Assembly: GCF_000283155.1 (NCBI RefSeq)
Contig: NW_004454229.1
Coordinates: forward strand, 7,330,148-7,394,147
DNA length: 64,000 nt
Direction of reading: 5' to 3'
DNA from: Ceratotherium simum simum
Taxonomy: Eukaryota; Chordata; Mammalia; Perissodactyla; Rhinocerotidae
The position numbers were made by a program, and so were the translations under genes. Below, in pieces: positions 34,165 to 45,114 of this stretch. A model generated the notes under the pieces. That model saw only the letters and a program-made list of their open reading frames with translations, did no database searches and was not told the origin of the DNA. Every line of letters starts with the position of its first letter. Position 1 is the stretch's first letter.

Positions 34165-35380
34165 AAGAAGAATTTTTTTTATTGATAAAGGGTTATTAAT
34201 CCATCAGGAAGACATAACAATTATAAACATAAATGTATTTAACAACAGACACCCAAAGTACAAGAAGCAAAAACTGACAGAATTGAAGAGAAAGACATAA
34301 TTAAACAACAACAGTGGGCGGCTTTAATAACTCACTTTCAATAACAGAACTTGGCAAAAGGTCAACAAGGAAATAGACAAGTTAAACAATACCTAAAAGA
34401 CATTTATAGAATACTCTATCCATGAACTGCAGAATATACATTCTTCTTAAATATACATGGAACATTCTCCAGGATACAACATATATTAGGTCATAAAGCC
34501 TCAATAAATGCGAAAGGATTAAAATCATACAAAGTACATTCTCCGATCACAATGGAATAAAATTAGAAATCAACAGCAGAATGAAATTTGTGAAATCCAA
34601 AAATATGTGAAAATTAAACATACTCCTGAATAACCAATGGATCAAAAAAGAATCACAAGGGAAATTAGAAAATACTTTGAGGTGAATGAAAATTAAAATG
34701 CAACGTACCTTATGAGATGCAGTGATTCGAGGGAAATTTTTTTTAAAAAAAGAAAAATCTCAAATCAACATAACTATGCACCTTAGGAAACTAGACAAAG
34801 AAGAGCAAACTAAACCTAAAGCAAGCAGACTAGAAGGAAATAATGAAGATTACAGTGGAAATAAATGAAAGAGAAAAACAACAGAAACAATAAACAAAAA
34901 CAAAAGTTGGTTCTTTGAAAAGATCAACAAAATGGACAAATCTTCAGCTAGACTGACCAAAAAAAAAAAGAGAGAAGGCTCAAATTACTAACATCCGGAA
35001 TGAAAAAGGGGATGTCAATATTGAACTTACAGAAATAAAAATGATTATAAGGAATATTATCGACAATTTTATGCCAACAAATTAGATAATCTAGATGAAA
35101 TGGACAAATTCCTACAAAGACATCATCCACCAAAACTGACTCAAGAAGAAACAGAAAATCTGAATAGACCTATACCAAGAGAATGCTTTCTAATCAAAAG
35201 ATTCCCACAAAGAAAAGAGCAGGACCAAATACCATTACTGGTGAATTCTACCAAACATTTAAAGAAGAATTAACATCAACCCTTCACACTCTTCCCAAAA
35301 AAAAAAGGAGGGAAGGGAACACTACCAACTTATTTTATGAGGCCAGTGTTACCCTGATATTAAAACCACACAAAGACACT

Positions 35381-36378
35381 TAACATCCATTAGGATGGTA
35401 CTACCAAAAACACAGAAAGTAACAAGTGCTGGCGAACATGTAGAGAAACTGAAACCTTTGTGCATTGCTGGTGGGAATATCAAATGGTGCAGCCACAGTG
35501 AAAAACACAATGGTAGTTCCTCAAAAAATTAAACACAGAATTACCACATGATCCAGCAGTTCTACTTCTGGATATATCCAAAAGAACTGAAAGCAGGGAC
35601 TCAAACAGATATTTGTACACCCATTTTACAGTAGCATTATTTCTAATAGCCAAAAGGTAGAAGCAACCCAAGGGTCCACTGATGACTGAACGGATAACCA
35701 AAATGTGGTATGTATACACAATAGAATATTATTCAGCCTTTAAAAGGAAGGAAATTTTTGGGACAGCCCAGTGGCATAGTGGTTAAGGTCAGGCGCACTG
35801 CTTCAGCAGCCCAGAGTTCACAGGTTTGATCCTGGGCGCGGACCTACATACCGCTCATCAAGCCATGCTGTGGTGGCGTCCCACATACAAAATAGAGGAA
35901 GACTGGTACAGATGTTAGCTCAGGGACAATCTTCCTCAAGCAAAAAGAGGAAGGTTGGCAATAAGTGTTAGCTCAGGGCCAATCTTCCTCACCACAAAAA
36001 AAAAAAAAAGGAAGGAAATTCGGATACATGCTACAATAGACACGAACCTTGAACACATTATGCTAAGTGAAATAAGTCAGTCACAAAAGGACAAATATTG
36101 TATGATTCCACTTATATGAGGTACCTAGAGTAGTCATATTCATAGAGACAGAAAGTAGAATGGTGGTTGCCAAGGCCTGGGGTCAAGGGAGAATGAGCAG
36201 TTATTATTTAATGAGTACATAGTTTGAATGTGGGACGATGAAAAAGTTCTGGAGATGGACGGTGGCGATGGTTGAAGAACAACATAAATATACTTAATGC
36301 CACAAAACTGTATCCTTAAAAATGGTTAAAATGGTAAATTTTATGTTACGTATACTTTACCACAACTTTAAAAAGTGG
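35381..36378 (+). mobile_element. Nested 5'-truncated L1, 3' end only
   Basis: An L1 3' part (AACAAGTGCTGGCGAACATG; GTGAAATAAGTCAGTCACAA; GGTGGTTGCCAAGGCCTGGG; ending GTATACTTTACCACAACTTT) interrupts the older L1 ORF2 between AAACCACACAAAGACAC and GGACAAAGACAACATAAG. The repeated ACAAAGACA is the target duplication. It carries an ERE itself. Confidence 0.85.
35760..36011 (+). mobile_element. ERE SINE in the nested L1
   Basis: Starts GGGACAGCCCAGTGGCATAG and ends with 13 A. Target duplication GGAAGGAAATT on both sides. Diverged variant. Confidence 0.92.
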
Positions 36379-37793
36379 ACAAAGACAACATAAGACAAAA
36401 AAAACAAACAGAAAAAACTACAAACCAATATCCCTATGAATATAGACACAAAAATCCTTAACAATAAACTAGCAAACCGAATCCAGCAATATATAAAAAG
36501 GATCCTACAACCTGACCAGGTATGATTTATCCCAGGCATGCAAAGCTGGTGTAGCATACAAAAATCAATAAATATAATATACTACGGTAACAGAATAAAG
36601 GACAAAAAACACACAATCATCTCAATAGATGCAGAAAAAACATTCACAAAATCCAACACCCTTTCATGATAAAAAAAAAATCAACAAAGAAATAAAAGGG
36701 AATTTTCTCAACCTGATGAAAGGCATCTACAAAAAAACCTACAATTAACATCATACTTAACTGTGAAAAGACTGAATGTTTTCCTCTAAAACCAGGAACA
36801 AGACAAGGATGTGTGTTCTCACAGCTTCCACTCAACATGGTACTGCAGTGTCTCAACAGGGCAATTAGGCAAAATACGAAATAAAGGGCATTCATTCAGA
36901 TTGAAAAGGATGAAGTAAAACTATTTCTGTTCACTGATGATATAATCTTGTATATAGAAAATTCTGAGGAATCCACCAAAAAAAACCTACCAGAACTAAT
37001 AAATGATTTCAGCAAGGGTGCAGAATACGATATCAACATATAAAATTCAATTGTATTTCTATACACTAACAATGAACAATCCTAAAATAAAATTAAGAAA
37101 ATTCCATTTACAACACCACCAAAAAGAATAAAATACTTAAGAAGTACAAGATTTGTACACCGAAAACTACAAAACATTATGGAAAGAAATTAAAGAAGAC
37201 CTAAATAAATGGAAAGATTTCTCACGTTCATGAGTTGGAACTTAATATTGTTAGGAGGGCAATACTCTCCAAACTGGTCTACAGATTCAGCGCCATCAGT
37301 GTCAAAATTCCAGCTGGCTCTAAAACTTACAGAAACGCAAGGAACCCTGAACAGCCAAAATAATCTTGAAAGAACAAAGTTTGAGAATTCATACTTCCCA
37401 CTTTCAAAACTTACTACAAAGCTATAGAAATCAAAACAAAGTAGTACTGGCATAACGAAAAACATACAGAGCAACAGAATTGAATTGCGATTCCATAAAT
37501 AAGTCCTTATATTTGTGGTCAATTGATTTTCAACATAGGTAACAATACAATTTAGTTAATTTCTGACAAAAGCAGAGACAACTGCTTTTGCTGAGACAAC
37601 TGACTATACACAAACAAAAGAATGAAACTGGACCCTTAACTCACACCATATAAAAAATTAACTCAAAATGTAACACAGGAGTATATCTACATGGTCTTGG
37701 ATTAGGCAATTATGTCTTAAATAGGATACCAAAAACACAACAAAAGAAAAAACAGATAAATTTTGAATTTTGAACTTCAAAATTAAAAACTAT

Positions 37794-38059
37794 TTTTTTT
37801 TTTTTTNNNNNNNNNNNNNNNNNNNNNNNNNNNNNNNNNNNNNNNNNNNNNNNNNNNNNNNNNNNNNNNNNNNNNNNNNNNNNNNNNNNNNNNNNNNNNN
37901 NNNNNNATGTCATAGTTGCACATCCTTCTAGTTGCTGTATGTGGGACACGGCCTCAGCATGGCCGGAGAAGCGGTGCGTCGGTGCGCGCCCGGGATCCGA
38001 ACCCCGGGCTGCCAGTAGGGGAACGCATGCACTTAACCGCTAAGCCACGGGGCCGGCCC
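37794..38059 (-). mobile_element. ERE SINE with assembly gap
   Basis: Right part is a reverse ERE (ends GGGGCCGGCCC at 38,059); the left end is a T run from about 37,794. CAAAATTAAAAACT occurs on both sides (about 37,780 and 38,059) as target duplication, so the gap falls inside one SINE. Confidence 0.9.
37807..37906. other. Assembly gap, 100 N
   Basis: Exactly 100 undetermined bases, a length often used for gaps of unknown size. From neighbouring composite copies, about 110-170 bases of ERE tail would be expected here. Confidence 0.99.
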
Positions 38060-39079
38060 AAAATTAAAAACTTGTGTGCATCAAAGGACATCAATAAGAA
38101 GTGAAAAGACAATCACAGAATAGGAGAAAATATCTGCAAATTTTGTATCTGATAATGGACTTTTATCTAAAATATAAGAGAACTCTTACAGCTCAACAAC
38201 AAAAATACAAATAACCCAATAAAAAAATAGGCAAAGGATTTGAATGGACATTTCTCCCAAGAAGATATACAAGTGGCCAATAATTAGCACATGAAAAGAT
38301 GCTCAGCATCACTGGTCATCAGGGAAATGCAAATCAAAACCACAAGATACCAATTCACACACACTAGAATGGCTAAAATGAAAAAAGACAGACAATAGCA
38401 AGTATTGGTGAGGATGTGGAGAAACGGGAACCTTCACACACTGCTGGTTGGATTATAAAATGCTGCAGCTTTTTTGCAAGATAGTTTGGCAGTTTCTCAA
38501 AGTTAATCATAGTTACCACAGGACACAGCAATGCTATTCGTAGATATACCTATGAGATACACCCAAGAGAAATGAAACATATGTCCACACAAAAACTTGT
38601 ACATGAATGTTCATAGCAGCACTGTTGATAATTAGTCAAAAAGTAGTGAAAACCCAAATGTCCATCAAAACTGATGAATGAATAAATAAAATCTGGTAAA
38701 ATCATACAATGAAATTTCTTTAGCCCTAAAAATGAACAAAGTACTGATACACGGTACAACACAAATGAACTTCAAAAAGATTATGCTAAGTGAAAGAAGC
38801 CAGACATAAAAGGCCACATATTACATGATTCCATTTACATGAAATGTCTAGAATAGGCAAATCCACAAAAATAGAGGGTAGATTAGTGGTTGCCAGATGA
38901 TCAGAAGAGGGAGAAAAGGAGAGTGACTGCTAATGGATACAACGTTTCTTTTGGGGATGACAAAAATATTCTAAAATTAAAGAGTGGTGATGGTTGCACA
39001 ACTCTGTGAATGCATACTTGAAAAGAGTGAACTTTATGGCATGTGAATTATATCTCAATAAAGCTCTTATTCTAAAAAG

Positions 39080-41230
39080 TTGATTAACAAAAATGAGTTC
39101 AATGATTATAGTCACTCAATATAAGTATATAAATATCCTATCCAAGAATTTCAAAACACAGAGTTGTACCCCATGATCTATAATAAAAGTGATACATATG
39201 CCCATTAGATAGTTTTAAAACAGCAATTTAAAAAATAATATATTTAAGATCTAACAGGTGAAAAATCTCATGCTGCCTCCTAAAAGGTTAACACTCTTGG
39301 TATTAAAAAAGGAGGGAAGAGACATGGTGTACACTAGGGTTACTGCATGATACAGAACAACCTTACATTTTGAGGAGGGTGCTGCCAACACAAGAAGATA
39401 GGGAATCACGAGAGGAGGAAAAAGTGACATGAACCCATACTTAGGTTGGTTTAATATTTTGAGTCATCATTTTGAGTAGAGCCTGTCCCTGGCAAAAATT
39501 ACATATTGAGCAAGAGAACACATGCAAAGCAGCTCAGAACTGTCCTATGCAAAATAGCTCCCAGCAGACACCAGGTATTGGGCTTTTAACAAGAACCCTT
39601 GAATGTAACATCCTATTTTCATTAGACACCAAATCTCAAGGATATCCAAGTAACCATTAATGACCAATGATTCTAAATTGATTAGAAATACATTTATCAA
39701 AAGCTCACTATGCTCCATACAAGCGGCTCAGCACTGGGGACAGAGATAAAGGTATAATTCCTGTCTTTAAAGAGCAGGACAATACTCTGGTTTCTCTTCA
39801 GATCGTATAAATTTTTCACCTTTTTAAAGAGCAGAACACCTGAACGTATGGAAGGGGTGATCGAAGCCAGCACTGGCTGTTGCTGTGCATGCGTGTGCAG
39901 TGGGAACGAGAGTGTACACAGCTGAAGAAGCTTAAGGGAAATGGTACACCAGGCAGAGGGTGACAGAGCTTATTATTTCAAAACGAATATTACTTTATTT
40001 TTCAAGTATATTAAGTAAAAAACCTCAACGTTTTCAGCCTTTTTGACCACTTGAGGCAGTGTCTTTATTTTTTTATTATGATATTCCATCAATTTCATTT
40101 AAAATTTAAAAATGCTTAATTTTTAAGAAGTTTTACAATATTTATGTCAAGTCAGCATTTGTTAGAAATGTACAATTCTGTCACTAAAGCAGAAGAGAAA
40201 TGAGCTCACAAATGATTCTCGAATGGCACTTTTAACCTGAAATATTTCTAATAACACTGCATCTTTTGTATTCAGTTATCCAAGAAAATAATAGACGAGC
40301 TAATGTGTTAAATTATGATTTCTGAATTGGCCATTTTAGGATTCAAATCAAAACAATTAACGTTGTTGGACAATGATTTAGGCTATTTCCTAAATAACTA
40401 ATGTTACTTATGCCCATAAACACAAACAAAAATGTAAACAAGGCCTCTGTAACTGCCATAATACTTGATAGTGTCATAAACACGCTAAGAATTCAAAACT
40501 TTGTGATTATAACTTTATCTACGGGCAAACCGTTCAGAATGAGTCTTACTATTTACTTACTTAAAAGGGCAACTTAGTACTTTTAATTGTAAATGAAGTT
40601 TTTCACGGAATTGATAAATGCTGACACTGTATAGGTAAATTTACCCCCCCAGAGTTTAACAAAGATCTTTAGATTTAATACGTAGATTATTTTGACAAAA
40701 ATATTTTTCTGCATGATACCTTTTATATTTACAATTAGACATGTTCATATATGTCACTACCCATATCCCGAAACTTACCTGTTTGAAAAATGCAGACGAA
40801 CCAACATAAATACAGGCAATACGTTAACTGGGGGATGAGTATACAAAACAATATAACTTACTTAACCCTTGCAAATGAGCTTTAACGTATCATTGCATAA
40901 GCTTCTAAGTTAATAATAGAGTTTAATATTTATTTAGAAAACTACCTTCAAGTTTTAAAAAAGACAACAAACCCTTTGCTCTTGAGCTCAACAAGGATAT
41001 ATTAATAAAACTTAAGCCTTCTTTGTTTAAAGACACAAAACCTCCTCAAGTAGGCACCGCCTGTTAGTTTAGAGATAAGCATGGCTCCTCTCTGCCCACT
41101 GACTCAACAAACACAGATAAAAAATATTATTCAACTTAATGGACAGGAGATGGCCAATGTTGCTTAAGGTTTATTTTAATACTAAATCCAATTACTGAAC
41201 TATTTTATTCACCAACAATGTCTTCAAAAG
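39080..41230. other. Mostly unique AT-rich stretch
   Basis: 39,690-39,790 resembles a piece of the unnamed old repeat family. 39,950-41,230 shows no repeat I recognise and no coding signal; it could be plain intron or contain regulatory sequence. Confidence 0.5.
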
Positions 41231-41238
41231 AGATTCCA

Positions 41239-41416
41239 GGGCCGGCCCTGTGGCTTAGCGGTTAAGTGCGCGCGATCGGCTGCTGGCGGCCCGGGTTCGG
41301 ATCCCGGGCGCGCACCGTCGCACCGCTTCTCCTGTCATGCGGAGGCCGCGTCCCACGTACAGCAACTAGAAGGATGTGCAGCTATGACATACAACTATCT
41401 ACTGGGGCTTTGGGGG

Positions 41417-41450
<34 letters not shown>
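41239..41450 (+). mobile_element. ERE SINE, short type, long A-tail
   Basis: Starts GGCCGGCCCTGTGGCTTAGC, near-consensus head, ends TTTGGGGG and 34 uninterrupted A. Target duplication AGAGATTCCA on both sides. The pure tail suggests a recent insertion. Confidence 0.96.
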
Positions 41451-41453
<3 letters not shown>

Positions 41454-41512
41454 ATTCCAAGTTTCTGGTTAATGTACAGAAAAATGAAGATGCCAAATTG
41501 ATTTCTCCATGA

Positions 41513-41678
41513 TTTTTTTATTTTTATTTTTTTTGTGAGGATATCAGCCCTGGGCTAACATCTGCCAATCCTCCTCTTTTTTAGCTGAGGAAGACTGGCC
41601 CTGGGCTAACATCCATGCCCATCTTCCTCCACTTTATATGGGACGCTGCCACAGCATGGCCTGCCAAGCAGTGCATCA
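41513..41678 (-). mobile_element. ERE SINE, truncated head
   Basis: Reverse ERE: tail modules (GGGCTAACATCTGCCAATCC) and the CACTTTATATGGGACGCTGC part are present, but it stops at CAAGCAGTGCATC without the tRNA-like GGCCGGCCC head. 5'-truncated copy. Confidence 0.88.
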
Positions 41679-41762
41679 AATGGATTTGTCTATTATCTAA
41701 AATAAACAACGATTAGCACTATACATGTCAAATGCTTAAGGAAAAACACAAAAACACGAACA

Positions 41763-41797
41763 TTATAAATTAGTGATTCCAAGTCACTAATTTATAA
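41763..41797. repeat. Perfect 14-base inverted repeat
   Basis: TTATAAATTAGTGA, loop TTCCAAG, then TCACTAATTTATAA: a perfect stem of 14 pairs. Not part of a repeat I recognise. Confidence 0.9.
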
Positions 41798-42394
41798 CTT
41801 TCATGAAATCTTGAGACTGTCATTTTTATTTATTAAATATTTTTTAAAGCAATTCAGAAACAGTTATATACAGATCTGAAATTCCTTCTGATATTTCAGA
41901 CTAGAGACAATGATTCCTAAAATATTGCTTCCTGGAAAAAGAGAGATGATGGGAAAGTGCAGGCAGTCCCCAAGTTACTACTACATCATGTCTCAAGTCT
42001 GTTGCAAATTGTATTCTTGGAATTCATTTTCATTTCATGTTATAAGTAGTAGAGAATTTCCTAACTTTTCTACAAAAGCTGACATTTCTTGCGGTCCCTT
42101 TCTTTCATTACCCTTGGTGGTTACTCATGTATTTAGAATATATAGAAACAAGGTTTTCATGAGAAGTTGTCTTATAATTCAAAGGTGATATCTTACAAAT
42201 AGGATTTATCTTTTCATTAGATTTAAGGTTTGGGACTTACAAATCATCAATTACAGGAACAAAAAAGTAGGTAGCTAAAGTTTGAACCTTCAGTTTTCAC
42301 AGACAGCAGGAAGAAGGAGAGAGATGGTAAAGGGGGATCGAGATACACTCAGATGAGAGCAAGATGAGTGAGTGGACAAAGGAGAACTGATGTA

Positions 42395-42610
42395 TCTGCT
42401 GGGTACTTAGCTACTAGGTGTCAGGAATTGTGCCAAATCCCATAAGGCAAGAATTATCATCTTCATATTTTAGATGGAAAACTAAAACTCAAATAAGACC
42501 AGTTACTCAAAGTCATATTTCTTATGGTCTCTTACCCAACACCAGCAGTCATTCACGTGTAAGGAATGGGATGAGAATTCAAGTCAAGATTTCCCCAAAT
42601 CTCAGGTTCT
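42395..42610 (+). mobile_element. MIR3/L3-like remnant
   Basis: GGTGTCAGGAATTGTGCCAA followed by ATCATCTTCATATTTTAGAT resembles the core of MIR3-like elements. Weakly supported. Confidence 0.45.
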
Positions 42611-42944
42611 AGATTAAGAATACTTGGAGGTATTCCAATTCCTCCTAAAATTGGTAGAATGGCATAGCCCCAGAAAGCACCACTCCAGAATGGGGGTAAA
42701 AGGGTTGTAAAAAAACCAACCCAACAAACTTATACAGTGTACCCTAAACCAAGATTTGAGAGGGTAAGCGAGGATTAATTACCAATTAAAATTTCTGTTT
42801 CTTCCAAAGCACTAGTATTTCTTAATCCATTGATATTCCTCAAGTTCTAGATAAGGGGTTATCTAGCATAAGCAATTACTTTTTATTCTTAATTTTGTTG
42901 AAATTTCCTTTACTATATATTCCTACATGACAGATCTAAATGTT

Positions 42945-43110
42945 GATCTAAATCTGTCACCACCACTTGCTACCTGTGTGACCTTTGAACAAGCTTCTTC
43001 ACAACTCACTATGTGCCTCAGTTTTCCCAACAAAAAATAGAGACTAGTGCCTGGCCTGCAGGATTAATACGCAGAGGAGAGAGAACCCACGTAGAGGGCC
43101 CACTCCAGTA
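42945..43110 (+). mobile_element. MIR SINE
   Basis: CACCACTTGCTACCTGTGTG, GCCTCAGTTTTCCCAACAAA, GCCTGGCCTGCAGGATTAAT in MIR order. Confidence 0.8.
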
Positions 43111-43767
43111 AACAGGCATGTCATAAACAGTAGCCCACACGCCCTTCAAGCTTCAGATGAGTGCTTCTATCTCCCTATCACTCTTCAACCTTGGCGCCCA
43201 CAAGGCACATCAGATTAATCATACCCACAAAGAACTCAGTGTCCTTCTGCTTCAAATTTGTTTCTTCTCTAAAATTCCTAATCACTGAAACTTTGTGTCA
43301 TCTTTCCAACCAGTTGGTCACCATACCACAATGATTCTACTTCAGAAATTTCTCTGGAATAGTCTCTCCTAGCCAACCACTGCCTTAGTTGAGGTCCTCG
43401 CTGTATGCTGCTTAGACTGCTGCAACACTCTATCTTGTCCCTGCCACCATTCCATCCCTACCCCTGCGCCCCCTCCAAAATGCCACCAAAGTGATCTTCC
43501 TTTAAAAAATAAAAACTAAAACAAACCAAAGAAAGGAATCTGATCCCATCAAGTTTCCTGCACTGGCAGGCATGGCTCTTTATCATCTGACCACAACCTA
43601 CAAACACAACCTCATCTGCCACTTCCCCAACCCATTCTGCTCTAACCACACTGAACTTCTCAGTCCCCTGAGTACGCAAGGCCTTGTCATGAAATCATGC
43701 ACAGCTCTATGCCGGTTCCTCTGCTTAGAATACCCTTTCTCAACCTAATAAATTACTACTTGTTCTT

Positions 43768-44108
43768 TGCTACAGACTGAATGTGTCTACCCAAAGTTCG
43801 TATGTCGAAACCTCATCTCCAATGTGATGGTATTTGGAGACGGGGCCTTTGGGAGGTGATTAAGTCAGGAGCGCTCCACTCTTATAAAAGAGATCACAGA
43901 GAACTCCCCTGCCCCTTCCACCGGGTGAGGTTACAGTGAGAAGACGGCTGTCTATTAACCAGCAAGTGGGTCCTCACCAGACACTGAATCTGCCTGCGCC
44001 TTGATCCTGGACTTCCCAGCCTCCAGAACTGTGAGAAATGAATTGCTGTTGTTTATAAGCCACCCAGTCTATGGTATTTTCTTATAGCAGCCCAAACAGA
44101 CTAAGACA
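43768..44108 (+). mobile_element. MLT1-type solo LTR (ERVL-MaLR)
   Basis: Starts TGCTACAGACTGAATGTGTC, contains AATGTGATGGTATTTGGAGA, GCCTTTGGGAGGTGATTAAG, CCAGCCTCCAGAACTGTGAG, and ends CAGACTAAGACA. Flanked by the 5-base target duplication TTCTT. A lone LTR: no internal retroviral sequence accompanies it. Confidence 0.92.
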
Positions 44109-44165
44109 TTCTTCAAAACCAGTTCAAGTTTCATCTCTTCAACAAAATTCTGAAGATTCCTCTAA

Positions 44166-44213
44166 GCAATTTCTTCTATTCTTATACAAAATTTCTTCTA
44201 TTCTTATACAAAA
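44166..44213 (+). repeat. Two-copy tandem duplication, about 22 bases
   Basis: The unit ATTTCTTCTATTCTTATACA(AA) occurs twice in direct succession. Confidence 0.9.
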
Positions 44214-44394
44214 TTATCATTCAGTATTTTCCAGCAGCTGTGAACACATCAACAAATAAGACAAACACATTCTGTCCTTGAAGCTTGGAGATACACTATC
44301 AGAGAAGACAATTAAATAAGAGACTACACTTTCTTGTAAGGAGCATGTTATAATAACAGAGTGCTATGAAAGTATATGAGAAGGGGAACCCATG

Positions 44395-44770
44395 GAATTT
44401 TATTCAGCCTTAAAAAGGAAGGAAATCCTGTCATATGCCACAACATGGATGAGCCTTGAGGACATTATGCTAGGTGAAATAAGCCAGTCACAAAACAACA
44501 AATACTGTATGTTTCCACTTACATAAGGTATCTAAAGTAGTCAAATTCATAGAAACAGAAGGTAGAATGGTGGTTGCCAGGGGCTGGGAGAAGGGGAAAA
44601 AGGGGAGTGCTTTGATGGGTATAGAGTTTCAGTTTGGCAAGATGAAAAAGTTCTGGAGATCTGTTACACAACAATGTGAATACACTCAACCCTACTGAAC
44701 TGTACACTCAAAAATGGTTAAGATGGTAAATTTTGTTATGTGTTTTTTACCATAATTTAAATAAAAAGAA
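44395..44770 (+). mobile_element. L1 LINE 3' UTR
   Basis: Late L1 text: GTGAAATAAGCCAGTCACAA, GGTGGTTGCCAGGGGCTGGG, AAATGGTTAAGATGGTAAAT, ending in a short A-rich tail. Closely similar to the nested L1 at 35.4-36.4 kb, so the same or a sister subfamily. Confidence 0.88.
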
Positions 44771-44859
44771 GAAGAAAAAGAAGGGAACTCAGCCTAATCA
44801 TGGTCAAAGGTAGCCTATAAATGAAATAACATTTAAGCTGAGACCAAAGTAGGCATCTA

Positions 44860-45112
44860 ACTTCCTCACCACAACCTCATCACGGTTAATTCTCAGTCCT
44901 CATCTTACTTAACCCCTCAGCAATATTTAACACAGCAGATCACTCCCTCCTTGGAACACCTCCTTCGCTTGGCTTCCAGCACAGAGCGCCAGCTGGCTCC
45001 TCTCCCTTCACTCTTCACTAACCACTCCTCAATCTCGGTTGCTGGTTCCTCCTTGTCATTCTAGTCTCTCAACACCTGGAGCCCAGTCCTCAGACCTCTT
45101 CTTTACGTTACA
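44860..45112 (+). mobile_element. L2 LINE, left part, split by Tigger
   Basis: L2 reverse-transcriptase region: AACCCCTCAGCAATATTTAA CACAGCAGATCACTCCCTCC reads as a decayed SAxFxTxDHSLL motif. The element resumes at 48,088 with GCACTCCCTTGGTGATCTCA. Confidence 0.8.
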
Positions 45113-45114
45113 TA

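Larger units (their letters stand above)
33225..39078 (+). mobile_element. L1 LINE (host copy), ORF2 part and 3' UTR, heavily interrupted
   Basis: ORF2-derived text runs in order: TTAGATTCAAAGACACAAAA, TGGAATAAAATTAGAAATCA, ACAAACCAATATCCCTATGA, TGTATTTCTATACACTAACA, GAAAATATCTGCAAATTTTG, AAAACCACAAGATACCAATT, then a 3' UTR ending in TATATCTCAATAAAGCTCTT. Frames are broken by many stops. It is interrupted by an ERE (33,923), a second L1 (35,381-36,378) and an ERE with an N gap (37,794). Its own material is about 4.3 kb. Confidence 0.85.
43150..44250 (+). mobile_element. L2 LINE, split by an MLT1 LTR
   Basis: Typical late L2 text (GCTTAGAATACCCTTTCTCA; then AACCAGTTCAAGTTTCATCT after the insertion). 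Degraded. Confidence 0.75.

Noticed and set aside
37710..37949. Frame spanning the N gap
   Set aside because: A third of it is undetermined bases; the rest is ERE and L1.
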